Below are positions 37,299-48,951 of a stretch of DNA of 64,000 nucleotides, piece after piece. The notes beneath the pieces were generated by a model that made no database searches, had not been told where the DNA came from, and saw only the letters and a list, made by a program, of their open reading frames with translations. Position 1 is the stretch's first letter. Every line of letters starts with the position of its first letter. Source of the DNA: Floccularia luteovirens (lineage: Eukaryota > Basidiomycota > Agaricomycetes > Agaricales > Squamanitaceae); contig VSJF01000013.1 of assembly GCA_009739215.1 (NCBI GenBank), positions 434,001 to 498,000 on the forward strand, written 5' to 3'. The translations under genes were made by a program, and so were the position numbers.

Positions 37299-38053
37299 AC
37301 TTTGAACTTAAATTTTCTTTTTGCTTCTCTTCCATCTTCTTCTTCAATCACCATCTTCTCTCATTTTCATAGTTGTCAGAGTCTAGTAGTAATAGAAGAG
37401 GTTGTACAGATACTAGTATGTTCTTTCTTTTCTTTTTTGTTATGTGTCTGAGTTTTTCTCTTTCCTATGTTTTTCTTATGTTTTTCTTATGTTTTCCTAT
37501 TTTTTTTTGATGTTTTCCTATGTTTTTTTTAATGTTTTTTCTATGTTTTTATATGTTTTTTATGTTTTTATGTTTTATATATGTTTTTATTATGTTTTTA
37601 TATTTTTTTATATGTTTTTTTAATCTTTGTATAGTGATATATAGTGATATATTATGTAATTAATATAATTATAAATATATATAAATATGAATAAACAAAT
37701 AAAATAAATAAATACAAATACAAATACAAATACAAATAAAAAATATTATCTATGGCTTACTATAGCTTACTATGGAGCACTCCATAGTGCTCCATAGTGC
37801 TTTGTAGCAGCTTCATAGTATTGCATAGCATATATCAATCATAGATTGCTTACATAATCCATCTATGGAGTGCTACAACACTGCTACAGTATACTACAGC
37901 CTATCTATGAAATGCTACAGCATTGCTACAGTCTATCTATGGGGTGCTATGGAGTGCTCTACAGCTTATAACCCTATGCTACAGCTGCTACAGCTGCTAT
38001 AGTGCTATGGAGCACTCCATAGCAAGCCATAGCAGATCCGGGATTTGCTGATG
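37299..38053 (+). mobile_element. TCAGCAAA element, copy 2, 5' part missing
   Basis: Collinear with 32882-33601: the TTTGAACTTAAATTTTC start, T-rich TATGTTTTT block, CTATGG units, and terminus GGGATTTGCTGATG. The first kilobase is gone, replaced by the LTR. Confidence 0.8.
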
Positions 38054-39470
38054 TAGTTGTTGATCTGGTAGATACCCATACCTCTATTGACTTGTGTCAG
38101 CCAGATGAAGTGTATGGATGTATGGCAGGCTTGGCAAGAGAAACTGGCTTTAAACCTCCTCATTTGATTTGTTTGTAGATGTGCAGTCTTTGTTATTGCA
38201 GTCCTTGGTGCTGTCATCTGTCCAACAGAACATGTCTTACCCTGACATAGGATCCTAATAATGTTAACTACAATTCATGGGGAAGTCTTTGACCTCCCAT
38301 CTATTATGGACTATTCACTAGCTATCATTGGTATGGTACCCATGAAATCAATACTCAAATATGGGAGAGTTATTGCAGATAACATTTTCCCTGTTTATGT
38401 AAGTAAAAATATTTTATTAAATACTTGAACTAATAATTTTATTACATGTCAGCACTCTTTGTAATGGTATTTCATGTTCTGTCAGCCCATATGTAATCTT
38501 GGAGTCAAGGAATATCATAAATCCAAACACTCAATATCACAACTTCTGCATAATTATAGATGATCCTTGCTCCGATTGGTACTTCAAGAACATGGTTCAA
38601 ATATGCTATAGTGTATGTTGTGGGAAGACCACACAGTCTTAAACCAGAATTGGTAATGAAGCCTGCAAAGCAAAGCCTGCAATCCACAACACAAGATACA
38701 TTGCATCTTTATCTCTCCTTGAAACAGTCATGGTTTCTCTTTAAAAAGAGGTCTACAGATATCACAGACAGACATGCTGCAACCCCAGGGCTTTTGAGTC
38801 CTCTCGCAATCACCTTCCCTTTAGCATTGTGGTTTTATTGGTTATACCCCCAAGGCTATCAAACAAAAGGCAAACTCAGGGAATATAATGGCTTTGTGTC
38901 TGACCTCATGACTTACCTCACTGGTCCCCCTGCAATTGGGGCACCCAAAGGGACTCAAGCACCCTCAGATGCTGGGAAAGATAGAGAGTTTATGCATAGC
39001 CAGGTCCTTGATTTTTTCAAATTTGTAGGTGGAGGGGATATCACAAAACAACTCAACTCATTGAACATAGAACACAACATTTTGGCAAGACTCTGCTTAT
39101 GTAGCTTGTTTTTAGTAGAGAAAGTCAACAACCAGCAGTCACCTTAATGCCTGTTTGCTATCTATATCCTACTTATTCTATCCACTATCATAGTATTGAT
39201 CATCAGGTTCAAGTTTTTGGCCTTGATCAACTTTGGTACTGCACATGCTCCAGAAGACCATAATAAGTTTATTATTTGTCAAGTCCCTTATTATACCAAA
39301 GGTGAGACTCCACTGTGCTGGACAATAGATTCACTGGCACAGATGAAGTATGATGACAAACATAAGTTGATCATAGTTATCTGCAACAGTATATTGATTT
39401 TGGCAATAATCATTCAACCCCCTAAATTGTCCTGGATATTCTTGGTGCTGATCCAAACCTTCTAATGCAA
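38054..39470 (+). other. Unrecognised segment with a 195-codon frame
   Basis: The frame at 38560-39147 starts MILAPIGTSRTWFKYAIVY and includes LLSPLAITFPLALWFYWLY, one likely membrane-spanning stretch. I cannot assign it. The stretch near 38760-38815 (CAGACATGCTGC, then TCGCAATCACCTTCCCTT) resembles the B part of the 2.1 kb inverted-duplication element, so this may be the coding part of a related mobile element. A second open frame at 39196-39465 is also unassigned. Stops nearby suggest decay. Confidence 0.35.
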
Positions 39471-40210
39471 CTGCAGACTGCTGGAATCTATAATGAACAG
39501 GAACTCATGTGGGAACTGATGCCTGCTGACTAAAAATATGAGTAAGCACAAACAGAGCTCACTTTTTGTATTAAGTAAGCAAAAAACTGGACCTCAGTAG
39601 TTTAAGTAAGCACACAGTTTTCACTGACAAATGAAAGACAGTGACTAAGGATTCCATGGAATGGACAGCTGTGCAATTACCATATCACGTGATATCATAT
39701 TATTGCAACACTTCACTACATGCTACGATTTTGCAGAAGTGGATGCCCTTTTCACACTTTCTTCTTATCCACCACTATTAAAAACAACTCCTGCCCCCTC
39801 TAACGTAAGTAACATATTGTTTTTGGCATTTGTTAGCTGACCCATATATGTAGAATTGCTTTTCACTATTCTTATATCTGTCCTAGGTGAGTATTATATA
39901 ATTATATATTAATTTAAAAAAATTTTAAGCAAAACTTCGAAATTGTAGGCTACTCTGTGTACTTTTTACCAGAGTTTTGTGCTACTGAGGCACCTATATA
40001 CTATCTGCTCATTTCAGATATATTTTCTTATCTAATTATGTTATTATTTTTTTAAACTTTGGAAATTTTTTAAAATTTTTTCACAGAATTTAAAGCATAT
40101 ACCAACACTACTTTTTCCTTCCTTTTTCTTCATTCTATCTCCTCTATTCCCCTCTCTTGCTATCTTGAGTGTACTTGAGGTAGAAGTTCTTTTCTTATAG
40201 GTTCCTTTTC
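39471..40210. other. AT-rich filler, no gene seen
   Basis: Contains homopolymer-rich AT stretches near 39900-40080 and no readable domain. Possibly the interior or flank of the partial long-TIR element that follows. Confidence 0.4.
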
Positions 40211-40836
40211 TTTTGTGGTTCTATCATTGGTGTTACTATTAGAGGTTTTATACGTCATCATTTACTTATCTTGTTGTTGGGGGTGTCCTGGTTAGGGTAT
40301 AGTTGGTTGTTGCCAGTCAGATTTCCCTGGCTCGATAGTAGGTTATGCTACTATATAGGTTATAAACCACCTGTCGGAGTCTCTCTGAGGTCAGTTACAG
40401 AGGAGGGAACAGCCAGGCATTTCAGGCTATACGGTGTTGTCCGTGCCACTATATACAATGATCTTGCCATCCTAGACAAGGAAGGGAGAGTCACTTAGAT
40501 TATTATGGAGGTAATGGAGTAATCGCCTGTATTAAAGGGTACTTGAAACTAAGATCAAGCTAAGGCTTGTCTGTAGTTTCGTGCTACTTAAGTACAAGTA
40601 TGCTACTTCTAATAATAACCTATTGCATGCTTGCTCAGTAAGCTACAAGTCAATACAGAGTCATACAGAAGTATCTACTAGTCATTTAGAAGCCTATATA
40701 AGTCACTACGAGTTAGAAGAACCAAAATGCGAGTCATATACAAAATGTGTATAGGAAAAGTAATAAACAAGGCAGGAATACATTATGCATATGGAAAAGT
40801 CCAGGGGTATATGCGGAGTCCAGATAAGGTCATAAC
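40211..40836. mobile_element. Long-TIR DNA element, copy 2, right part only
   Basis: Holds the conserved internal segment (40215-40500), then the right arm without MITE insertion, ending CCAGATAAGGTCATAAC at 40836. It is the best reference for the uninterrupted right arm. A left terminus was not found. Includes a 75-codon frame (40271-40498) ending AILDKEGRVT. Confidence 0.7.
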
Positions 40837-41331
40837 AATTGGCTATCCCTATATCTATAACAAAAATACTTTGGATTGAAATTTTATTCCTACTAAGTAT
40901 GAAGTCCTATCTGCTTGGTCCTTTGTTTGCCATAGCCTAAAGGGTATTCAACTACCTGGACCTCTCTTACTTAGCGGTGTCCAGTTGTTCAGGTTTTGTT
41001 GAGCTTTTTTATAAGCTCTTCAATTAACCACTTCCTTAATCACTTCTACCTGCCTTGTAGAAAAGGGGTGATCTTTGAGAAGTTACTTGGGTTTTACTCC
41101 TGACACTATCTTGTGGAATATAGTTCTTTCTGGGGTATTTTTGAAGTAGTTATTTAGATGGGGTTTAACACCTATACTGTCAACTTCTCTCTAGGTGACT
41201 TTTTCTGTGGACATGGATCTTCTAGATTTTTTTTTAGTGTGTTTCTCTCTTAAATCTTGATACTTGGTTTTCATTATGTAAGTTTTCTTATTCTATGTAT
41301 ATAATTCATATTTTAATCATCTTTTATATAG
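40837..41331. other. AT-rich DNA before the Helitron relic
   Basis: No domain recognised. Could be the 5' end of the Helitron, but no TC start could be fixed. Confidence 0.35.
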
Positions 41332-42485
41332 AAATCCAGATACTACTCCCCAAACTACCTGCTGTCAGAAAGATCATGATGAGCATATTCTTGAGAGTTC
41401 TGATCATCGTTGTACCCCACATTATGTCCATATTACCCATGATAATCCACCATCTCCACCTATTCCTGTTCTTGTTCCTGTTCCAAATGATGATCCCTTT
41501 TTTATTCCTCCTCAACCTACACCTGTTTACAATCATCTTTCTGCTGATTTGGCTCAGCAGTTGGCTGCTTTACCTCTACTTCCTTCTATACCTCACTGTG
41601 GACAATGTCATAACCTTTCTGCATCCTGCTCCTATTTCTGCTATAATACCTATGCCTTTTGCTGCTTTGCCACCTATTCTATCTGCTCCTGTATGTTTTT
41701 TTTTCCAATGATTTAATAATTATATAATAACTTATAATTAATAATAACTTTAGCAAAATACTATTCTACCTCTATCTCCTTCACTACAGCCATTAGTTTT
41801 GCCTCACTCTCTAGTTCTTAATCCACTACTATTACTACCTCCTTCTCTACCTCTGCTACCTATTCCTCATCCTCCACTGCCTATACCTGCTAATTTGCCA
41901 GTTGCACATCAACCATTTAGTCCTGACTAGCCTATACATAATCTTCAGAACATGAATGTGGAATGTTCATCTTACTATGCTTATCATTGGATATCTGAAT
42001 AGGTTGGCAAAATCTTTAAGATGTACTCCCTTATTTGGCATATGCTGTCTTAGAGTGGAAAAGTTGCTTTACCTCCATTACAAGCTGCTTCTCCTAAGCT
42101 ACTTCATTTGCTTACTGCTCAGGATCCAATTGGCAAGGCATTCTGTGACCATATCTGTATATATAATAATGCTCTGGCTATGACTTCTGTTGGCTGCAAA
42201 GTGGATGATACTATTAATAGAGGTTATGGTCCTTATATTTTTAGATTACATAGAGAGCTTTCTTATAGAGCTAGATCTCTTCTTCCTCATCCTGATAAAT
42301 CACTAGTTTATGCTCAGTTTTATATCTATGATCCTGCTAATGCTCTTAACTTCTGAATGGCTAACCAGTGGAATAGCCAGTTGGATAGAAACACTTTGCA
42401 CACTTTGCAGGATATGCTATACTATCATCATCCAGGTATTCAGATGTATCACCAGGCAAATGAACTGACTCACAATCTACCACCA

Positions 42486-44256
42486 TTAGCAAATCTTGGG
42501 TCAACTATGGAGCACTATGGAGTGCTCCATAGTGCTATAGTGCCCATAGTGCCTATAGCATGGGTTCCCAACTCCAGAGCACTCCAGTAGCACTCCATAG
42601 TGCTCCATAGATATATAAGCATTTCTGTAGTGCTCCATAGTACTCCATAGTGCTCCATAGATATTTGTATAGTAACCCATAGTGAGCCATAGTGTCCATA
42701 GTACCCATAGCATGGGTTCCCAACTCCAGAGCACTCCATAGCACTCCTGTAGCACTATGGAGCACTATGGAGTGCTCTATAGTACTACTATAATAATATA
42801 TATACTTTATTGAATTATTCATTTTGTTATATTCATTTTATTTTTACTACTACAATTACTACATACTACTATATAATACTATATAGAAGAAAAGACAAAA
42901 AAAGTTGGACAAAAAAACATAAAAAGTTGGAAAAAAACACATAAAAAGTCGAAAAAAAAACATAAAAAAGTTGGAAAAAAAAACATAAAAAAACATAAAA
43001 AAAGTTGAAAAAAAAACATAGGGAAAAAACATAGAAAATCGGAGAAAAAAACATAAAAAAAACATACCAAGTTGGAAAAAAAACATATCAAGTTGGAAAA
43101 CATAACTAAAAAGACAGAAGAAGTCAGAAACATGACAAAAAAGAGAAAGGTTGGAAACATACCAAAAAAGGCAAAAAAAGTCGGAAACATATAGAAAGAA
43201 AGAAAAAAGTTTAAAATATATGAAAAAACAAGAAAAAAAGTCAGAAACATATGAAACAAGAGAAGGGGAATTGAAAACATAACTAGAAAGAGAGAAAATG
43301 TATAAAAAAAGAAGGAAAAAGTTGGACATATAAGGGAAAAAGTTGAAAACATAAAAAAAAAAAAGAGAAAAAAAGTGGACACAAAACATACCAAATGCCT
43401 AAGCTATCACATCTTCTCAACTCCTTCCATCCCTAGGTCCTGACAACAAGTAGATATGGCAAAGATGTATGACAATGGAATGAATCTAGAAAAAGAATGT
43501 CAGTAAAAGAAAAGGAGGAAAGAATGACTTACAAAGATGAAGGTTGAAAACTTCAAAGCAAAAAAAAAAGTTGAAGTTTGAAGTATGCCATGTCAGCCAC
43601 AGGTCACGTGACTTTGCTGAAGTCGAAATTTGAACTTTAAGTCCAAAAATCTTTCTAAGTCCAAGTCCGATGTTTTGCTTATCTAATCCAAAAAGTGGAA
43701 TAGTACTCTAAGTCAAAATACTATAGATTACTATACATTATTATACAAATTTATATAGCATTTATAGAATACTATGGAAATGATTAATATCTATAGACTA
43801 CTATGAGTTACTATGGAATACTATGGATACTATGGATTACTATGGAATACTATGGAATACTATGAATTACTATGGGTTACTATGGGTTACTATGGGTTAC
43901 TATGAGTTACTATGGAAATGATTGACATCTATGGGCCACTATGAGTCACTATGGAAAATAGCCAAAATCTATGGGTTACTATGAGTCACTATGGAAAATA
44001 GCTAAAATCTATGAGATACTATAGAAAATAATCAACATCTATGGACTACTATGGGTCACTATGGGTTGCTATGGAAAATGACTGAAATCTATGGACTACT
44101 ATAGATTACTATGGAAAATAGCCAAAATCTATAGGTCACTATGAGTCACTATAGAAAATGACCAAAATCTATGGATTACTATGGGTTACTATAGATCACT
44201 ATAGGTGCTATGGCTTACTATGGCTCAAGTTGGACTAAAACCAAGATTTGCTGATG
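42486..44256 (-). mobile_element. TCAGCAAA TIR element, copy 3, inserted in the Helitron
   Basis: Outer ends TTAGCAAATCTTGG and CCAAGATTTGCTGATG are inverted repeats and fall exactly where the Helitron reading resumes. Contents run opposite to copy 1: CCATAG-type units with a 100-bp class duplication around GCATGGGTTCCCAACTCC, then an A-rich block (complement of TATGTTTTT), then tandem units of ACTATGGAATACTATGG type up to 44220. No protein-coding potential beyond Phe/Tyr-rich translation of the A/T block. Confidence 0.78.
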
Positions 44257-45017
44257 ACCTGACTAGCAGTGTAAAATTGCCTTATATTTCCATGAAGGCA
44301 CTGATTAGTGGTGCTATAATCTTCCAGTTGCAGGTAACAATGAAATTGCTATTATTCTTCCAGGTGATGGTGACTAGCCAGAAGGTGTTTGTGATATCAT
44401 TCTCTATTGCAAAAATGGCCAGCCTCTTCAGCATATCTCTGATCTTCATTCTCTCTATTCCCCACTTCATTATGTTCTTATCTTTCCTACTAGACAATAT
44501 GGTTGGCATAAGAATATTCAGTATACTAGGGTGGCTCAAGCAAATCATAACCAAGCAGATAATATTATTCATTGCAAGACTGTTACTTATGCAGACTTTG
44601 CTCACTATTATCTTTTCTCTCATAATCCTACTTCTCAATCTTCTGGGCATATATTTTTAACTGGAAAACTTCTCCAAGAATACATCTGTGACCAATGGGC
44701 TGCTGAGGAATAGGATAGACTCTGCTTCATTTATCTTAATCAGAATAAACTACAAGGAGAAGTGTACTCTGGATTGGCAGATGCTTTTGCTGCTAATGTG
44801 GATGTTGATCCTATAGCCATAGGTCAAAGAATTATTCTTCCATCCTCATTTGTGGGCAGTACTCGCAATATGCAGCAACTTCTTCAGGATGCTTTAGCTA
44901 TAAATCATTATTGCAAGGGTGGTGATCTTTTTGTCACTGTTACTGCAAATCCCAACTGGCCTGAAATTACTACTATACTTAGCCTAGGTCAAACTGCATC
45001 TGACCAACCAGACATTG

Positions 45018-45374
45018 TGTTGCGACAGCAACAATCACATGACTGATTACATAATTGATCATGTGATGGAGCACGTGACTGATGACGTGTCTCACACTCA
45101 TATGCTCTATGGCACGTGATATCCACGAACATTCTACAAGGTTCTATAACCTTCTATATGTAGTCACATGATATGTTAGTGTACCTGCGCACGGACCATT
45201 GTACAAAGCTGTACAAACAGCAATTATGTATATAAGTAGAGCTACTGGACCTTATGTCCTTCGTCGAATAATATTCGTAGTAGTCAGTAACTAGCACCTA
45301 AGTCTCTAAGAACCTAAGTAAGCTCTAAGGTAAGAACAGTCCCCTCTACTGTGTAAACAGGGTGCTGCTCAACA
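45018..45374 (+). repeat. Solo LTR, type 1, TSD CATTG
   Basis: 357 bp, TGTTGCGACAGC to GTGCTGCTCAACA. Perfect 5-bp duplication CATTG at 45013-45017 and 45375-45379. It splits the Helitron frame between ASDQPDIV and HIVVCAFHLKQGD. The internal region contains a likely TATA stretch (TATGTATATAAGTAG). Cleanest LTR in the window and a good family reference. Confidence 0.93.
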
Positions 45375-45379
45375 CATTG

Positions 45380-46191
45380 TTGTTTGTGCCTTCCATCTCA
45401 AGCAGGGTGATATTATCAAGGATATAGAAAAGGGCATTTTTGACAAGGTCATTGCTTATGTCTTTATCATTGAGTTTCAGAAATGTGGTCTTCCTCATAT
45501 GCATTGCATTTTATTCCTGGATCAAAACTCTAAACTACGTACCCCAGAAGACATTGATAGCTTGGTCTCCTCTGAATTCCCTACTAATAATTCTGAAATG
45601 CTGGAGTTGATCAAGAAGTTTATGGTTCATGGTCTCTGTGGTGCTGACAATCCTACCTCTCCCTGTATGCAAGCTAGTAGTTGTACCAAATACTTTTCTA
45701 AACTCTTTAGAGACCAGACTACTATTTCTAAAGATTCCTATGCTGCTTTGCAACATCGTAATACAGGACAAACTCATGAAATCTGTGGCAAACATATTGA
45801 TAACCATTGGGTTGTTCCATATTCTCCTTATCTTATTTGGAAATACTGCTGTCACATCAATATAGAGTCCATTGCTTCCATTAAAGCAGTGAAGTATATC
45901 TACAAATATGTGTATAAAGGCCATGACCAAGTCACTATGCAATTTGGGACTTGCCAGAATGAAGTTACACAATATTTGGATGCCTACTATATTTCTGCAT
46001 ATGAAGATGCTTGGTGCCTTTTTCAATTTCCTATGCATGGACAAAGTCCAAGTATTGTTTGTCTTTAAATCCATCTTTCTGGCCAACAATTTGTAACATG
46101 GAGAGAAAATGCTCAGCAAAATATACAGCAGATCATAGAACTGTAACATGGAGAGAAAATGCTCAGCAAAATATACAGCAGATCATAGAAC
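45380..46191 (+). pseudogene. Helitron HUH/Rep portion with 50-bp tandem duplication
   Basis: Reads AFHLKQGDIIKDIEKGIF, EFQKCGLPHMHCILFLD (HUH motif H-M-H), CTKYFSKLFRDQTT, YSPYLIWKYCCHINIE and IKAVKYIYKYVYKGHD with the Rep tyrosines. The family uses these to nick and join single strands during rolling-circle transposition. It ends in a stop after PSIVCL. An exact 50-bp tandem repeat (46092-46141 and 46142-46191, unit starting TGTAACATGGAGAGAAAATG) shifts the frame. Confidence 0.85.
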
Positions 46192-46856
46192 AAGGAGCAG
46201 CTCATAATATCACTCTTACTGCTTATTTCAAAGCAAATCTGGAATTTCCTAATCTAGGTCCAACTCTTCTTTACCAGGATTTTCCCACTAAATTTGTCTT
46301 TCTGGATAAAGAGTGCAAATGGAAAATTAGACAGTGAGACCATGCTATTAGGAGAATGTATTATACTTCTCCCACTTCTGGAGAACAGTTCTACTTGCAT
46401 CTTCTTCTCACATGTGTTAAAGGTGCAACATTATTTGAGGATCTCCATACTTTTCAAGACATTTTGGCTCCTTCCTTCAAAGATGCATGTCTAGCATGTG
46501 GTCTTTTGGAAAATGACCAGGAGTGGGATTTATGTTTGCAAGAGGTAGGTCAGATGCAGGCAGGCCGTCAACTCTGTCAACTCTTTGTCACTATTCTTCA
46601 TGAATGCATACTCTCTAATCCAGCTGCACTATGGAATACTCATTGGCATACTCTTTGTAATGATTTAGTCTACTCTCTTAACCATAATGGAATCCATCAT
46701 AATCCTACTGAGGATGATATCAAGGACTATGGTCTTTTTCTTATTGATCAACTTCTTTATTCCTTTGGGCATACACTTGCTAACTGGCCAGATATGCCTC
46801 AATATACTCAAAACTGGGCAGAGTTTATTGGGAATCAGCTTATTGCTGAATAGCAT

Positions 46857-47784
46857 ATGTATGATATAGAGGAGCAGGCACAATTAGCAATGGAACATGA
46901 AGCACACTTTAATCCAGAGCAAAGATCTGCCTTTGATGAAATACTTCAGGCAGTCACCAATCAAACAGGCCAAACTTTCTTTCTCCATGGACCAGGAGAT
47001 ACAGGCAAAACATATGTCTACAACACTCTCTGCTATTGTCTCTGTTCCCAAGGCAAAATCATCCTCTGTGTAGCATCCTCAGGTATTGCTACACTTCTTC
47101 TAAAGGGTGGCAGAACATCACATTCTACTTTCAAAATCCCTCTCCAACTTCATGAATCTTCTCTTTGTAGTATCTCCAAAAATTCACATCTGGCAGCCCT
47201 GATTGAAGCAGCAGACTTAGTTATTTGGGATGAAGCACCTATGCAGCATTGTCATATTCATGAAGCTGTAAACCATACATTCTGTGATATTTGTAATTCT
47301 GACAGATCTTTTGGTGATCTCACTATTGTTTTTGGTGATAACTTCCAGCAAATCTTACCTGTCATAGAAAAAGGTCCACATCCCCAGATTGTTAGTGCCT
47401 GTATGCAATGCTCAACTCTCTGGCATAACATCAAGGTTCTTCATCTCAAACAGAATATGTGCTTGCATACAGAAGATCCCAGAGAGTGTGACTTTGCTAA
47501 ATGGCAGTTAGAAGTTGGACATGGACAACACACCAATGACACTGCAGATATTATCCCTTCTTATCATTTTCACTGTCCAGAAAATTCTGTCATCTCTCTT
47601 ATTGATACTATTTATCCAATTATTGGAAATCAGCAGCAACATCCTAACCAGTACTTCTCTGAGTGCACAATTCTTTCAAGCCACAATGATGATGTTGATG
47701 AACTCAATCTTCATATTCTCAACAGATTTCCAGGCCAGCAACAAATTTTCCATAGTGCTGACTCTATTAATGAGACTCCAGATT
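46857..47784 (+). pseudogene. Helitron PIF1-like helicase portion, 3' truncated
   Basis: Open for about 310 codons. Walker A reads GPGDTGKT (family GPGGTGKT), then CVASSGIATLLLKGGRTSHS, Walker B LVIWDEAPM, TIVFGDNFQQILPVI, and ILSSHNDDVDELNLHIL. Superfamily 1 helicase of the Helitron RepHel protein. After SADSINE the text switches to a long-TIR element terminus, so the last helicase motifs are missing. Inactive as it stands. Confidence 0.87.
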
Positions 47785-48731
47785 GTTATGACCTTATCTG
47801 GATATGCACTTATCTCCCTGGATTAGAACATGCGTGTAGTAAGTGACACACATCACGTCATGGTCACATTGAGTCATGACAAATAGTACTTCACTTAGAG
47901 AATATATTAACTACATCATCTACTACATGTTATAACATACTACTATATAATATCCCCAATCTCTATTACTATCCCATTCCAGCAGTCTGTAGTTGCATTA
48001 ACACACATAATGCATTTCTGCCTCATTTCACTAATTTCACATACATGTTTGTATTCTGACTCTTATGTTCTTCTTATGACTTGAACAGTCTTCTATATGA
48101 CTGGTAGTAGCTTCTGTATGACTAGGTCCTGACTCGATGCTTATTCATGTAGCACACAATCATTCATTATTTGCATAGCATACATGTATTTAAGCAGTAT
48201 GAAACTACAGACAAGCTCTAGCTTGATCTTAGTTTTGAGTACCCTCTAATATAGGCAATTACTCTATTACCTCGTTAACAACTAAGTGACTACTCCCTCC
48301 CCTGTCTAGGATGGCAGGATCATTGTATATAATGGCATAGGTGACACTGTATATGCTGAAAGGCCTATGTGTTTATCCTCTGTAACTGACCTCAGAGAGG
48401 CCCCAATGAGTGGCAGTTAGAAACTCATGTAGTGGTATCTCCCACTATTGCACCTGGGAAATCTGACAGGCAACAACCTGTTCTCTAACCTGGATGCTCT
48501 TATGATGAGACAAGCAAATGACAAAGATAACCTCTAATGGTAACACATTGAGTCAAGACCAAGTCATATAGAAGCTACTACTAGTCATATAGAAGTAGAT
48601 ATAAATCATATAGAAAAACATAAGAGTCATACAAAAAAAATGTACAACAGGAGCAGGAAACGAGGCAGGAATGCATGATGCATGTATTCTAAAGTCTAGG
48701 GAGATAGCATGTATCTGGATAAGGTCATAAC
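47785..48731. mobile_element. Long-TIR DNA element, copy 3, short version
   Basis: 947 bp from GTTATGACCTTATCTGGATA to TATCTGGATAAGGTCATAAC. Between the arms lies the conserved internal segment in inverse orientation (48270-48545). The left arm carries a piece of Copia gag at 47833-47998. Inserted into the Helitron helicase. The right flank is a TCAGCAAA element fragment, so the original target is not intact. Confidence 0.8.
47833..47998 (+). pseudogene. Copia gag piece inside a TIR element
   Basis: Starts TGTAGTAAGTGACACACATC and ends GTCTGTAGTTGCATTA. It equals 31766-31880 joined directly to 33609-33660, without the element inserted there. It records the uninterrupted gag and lies within the arm of the long-TIR element. 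Confidence 0.78.
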
Positions 48732-48951
48732 ACTATGGAATACTATGAATACTATAAGTTACTATAGATTACTATGAGTTACTATGGGTTACTATGGAAT
48801 ACTACTATGGAAATGATTGATATCTATGGACCACTATGGGTCACTATGGAAAATAGCCAAAATCTATGAGACACTATGGGTCAATATGAATCACTACAGG
48901 TACTATGGCTTACTATGGCTCAAGTCGGACTAAAACCAGGATTTGCTGATG
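48732..48951 (-). mobile_element. TCAGCAAA element, copy 4, end fragment
   Basis: ACTATGG-type tandem units followed by GGATTTGCTGATG, parallel to the end of copy 3 at 44200-44256 (both have CTATGGCTTACTATGGCTCA). The rest of the element is missing. Confidence 0.75.

Larger units (their letters stand above)
41332..47784 (+). pseudogene. Helitron relic (RepHel), interrupted by two insertions
   Basis: Rolling-circle transposon protein in pieces. N-terminal Pro-rich part (VYNHLSADLAQQLAALPLLP), then LLTAQDPIGKAFCDHICIYN and VKVDDTINRG-type text with GYGPYIFRLHRELSYR and YAQFYIYDPANALN, the usual lead-in of Helitron Rep proteins. This is interrupted at 42486 by a TCAGCAAA element, resumes at 44257 (DLTSSVKL, NIQYTRVAQANHNQADNI), is interrupted again by a solo LTR at 45018, resumes with the HUH part and ends inside the helicase at 47784 where a long-TIR element begins. 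Stops such as LNF-stop-MANQW and WAAEE-stop-DRL show decay. No CTRR 3' end with hairpin found. Confidence 0.85.

Noticed and set aside
42859..43389. Three overlapping long Phe/Tyr-rich frames resembling a membrane protein
   Set aside because: They are translations of an A/T-rich tandem block inside a TCAGCAAA element; every frame is open because stops are rare in this repeat.
43700..44230. Regularly repeated CTATGG units that could suggest a CRISPR-like array
   Set aside because: Units vary in length and sequence, lack unique spacers, and the genome is eukaryotic. It is minisatellite within a mobile element.
44205..44660. 151-codon hydrophobic frame
   Set aside because: It is an off-frame shadow of the Helitron, whose true frame gives NIQYTRVAQANHNQADNI.
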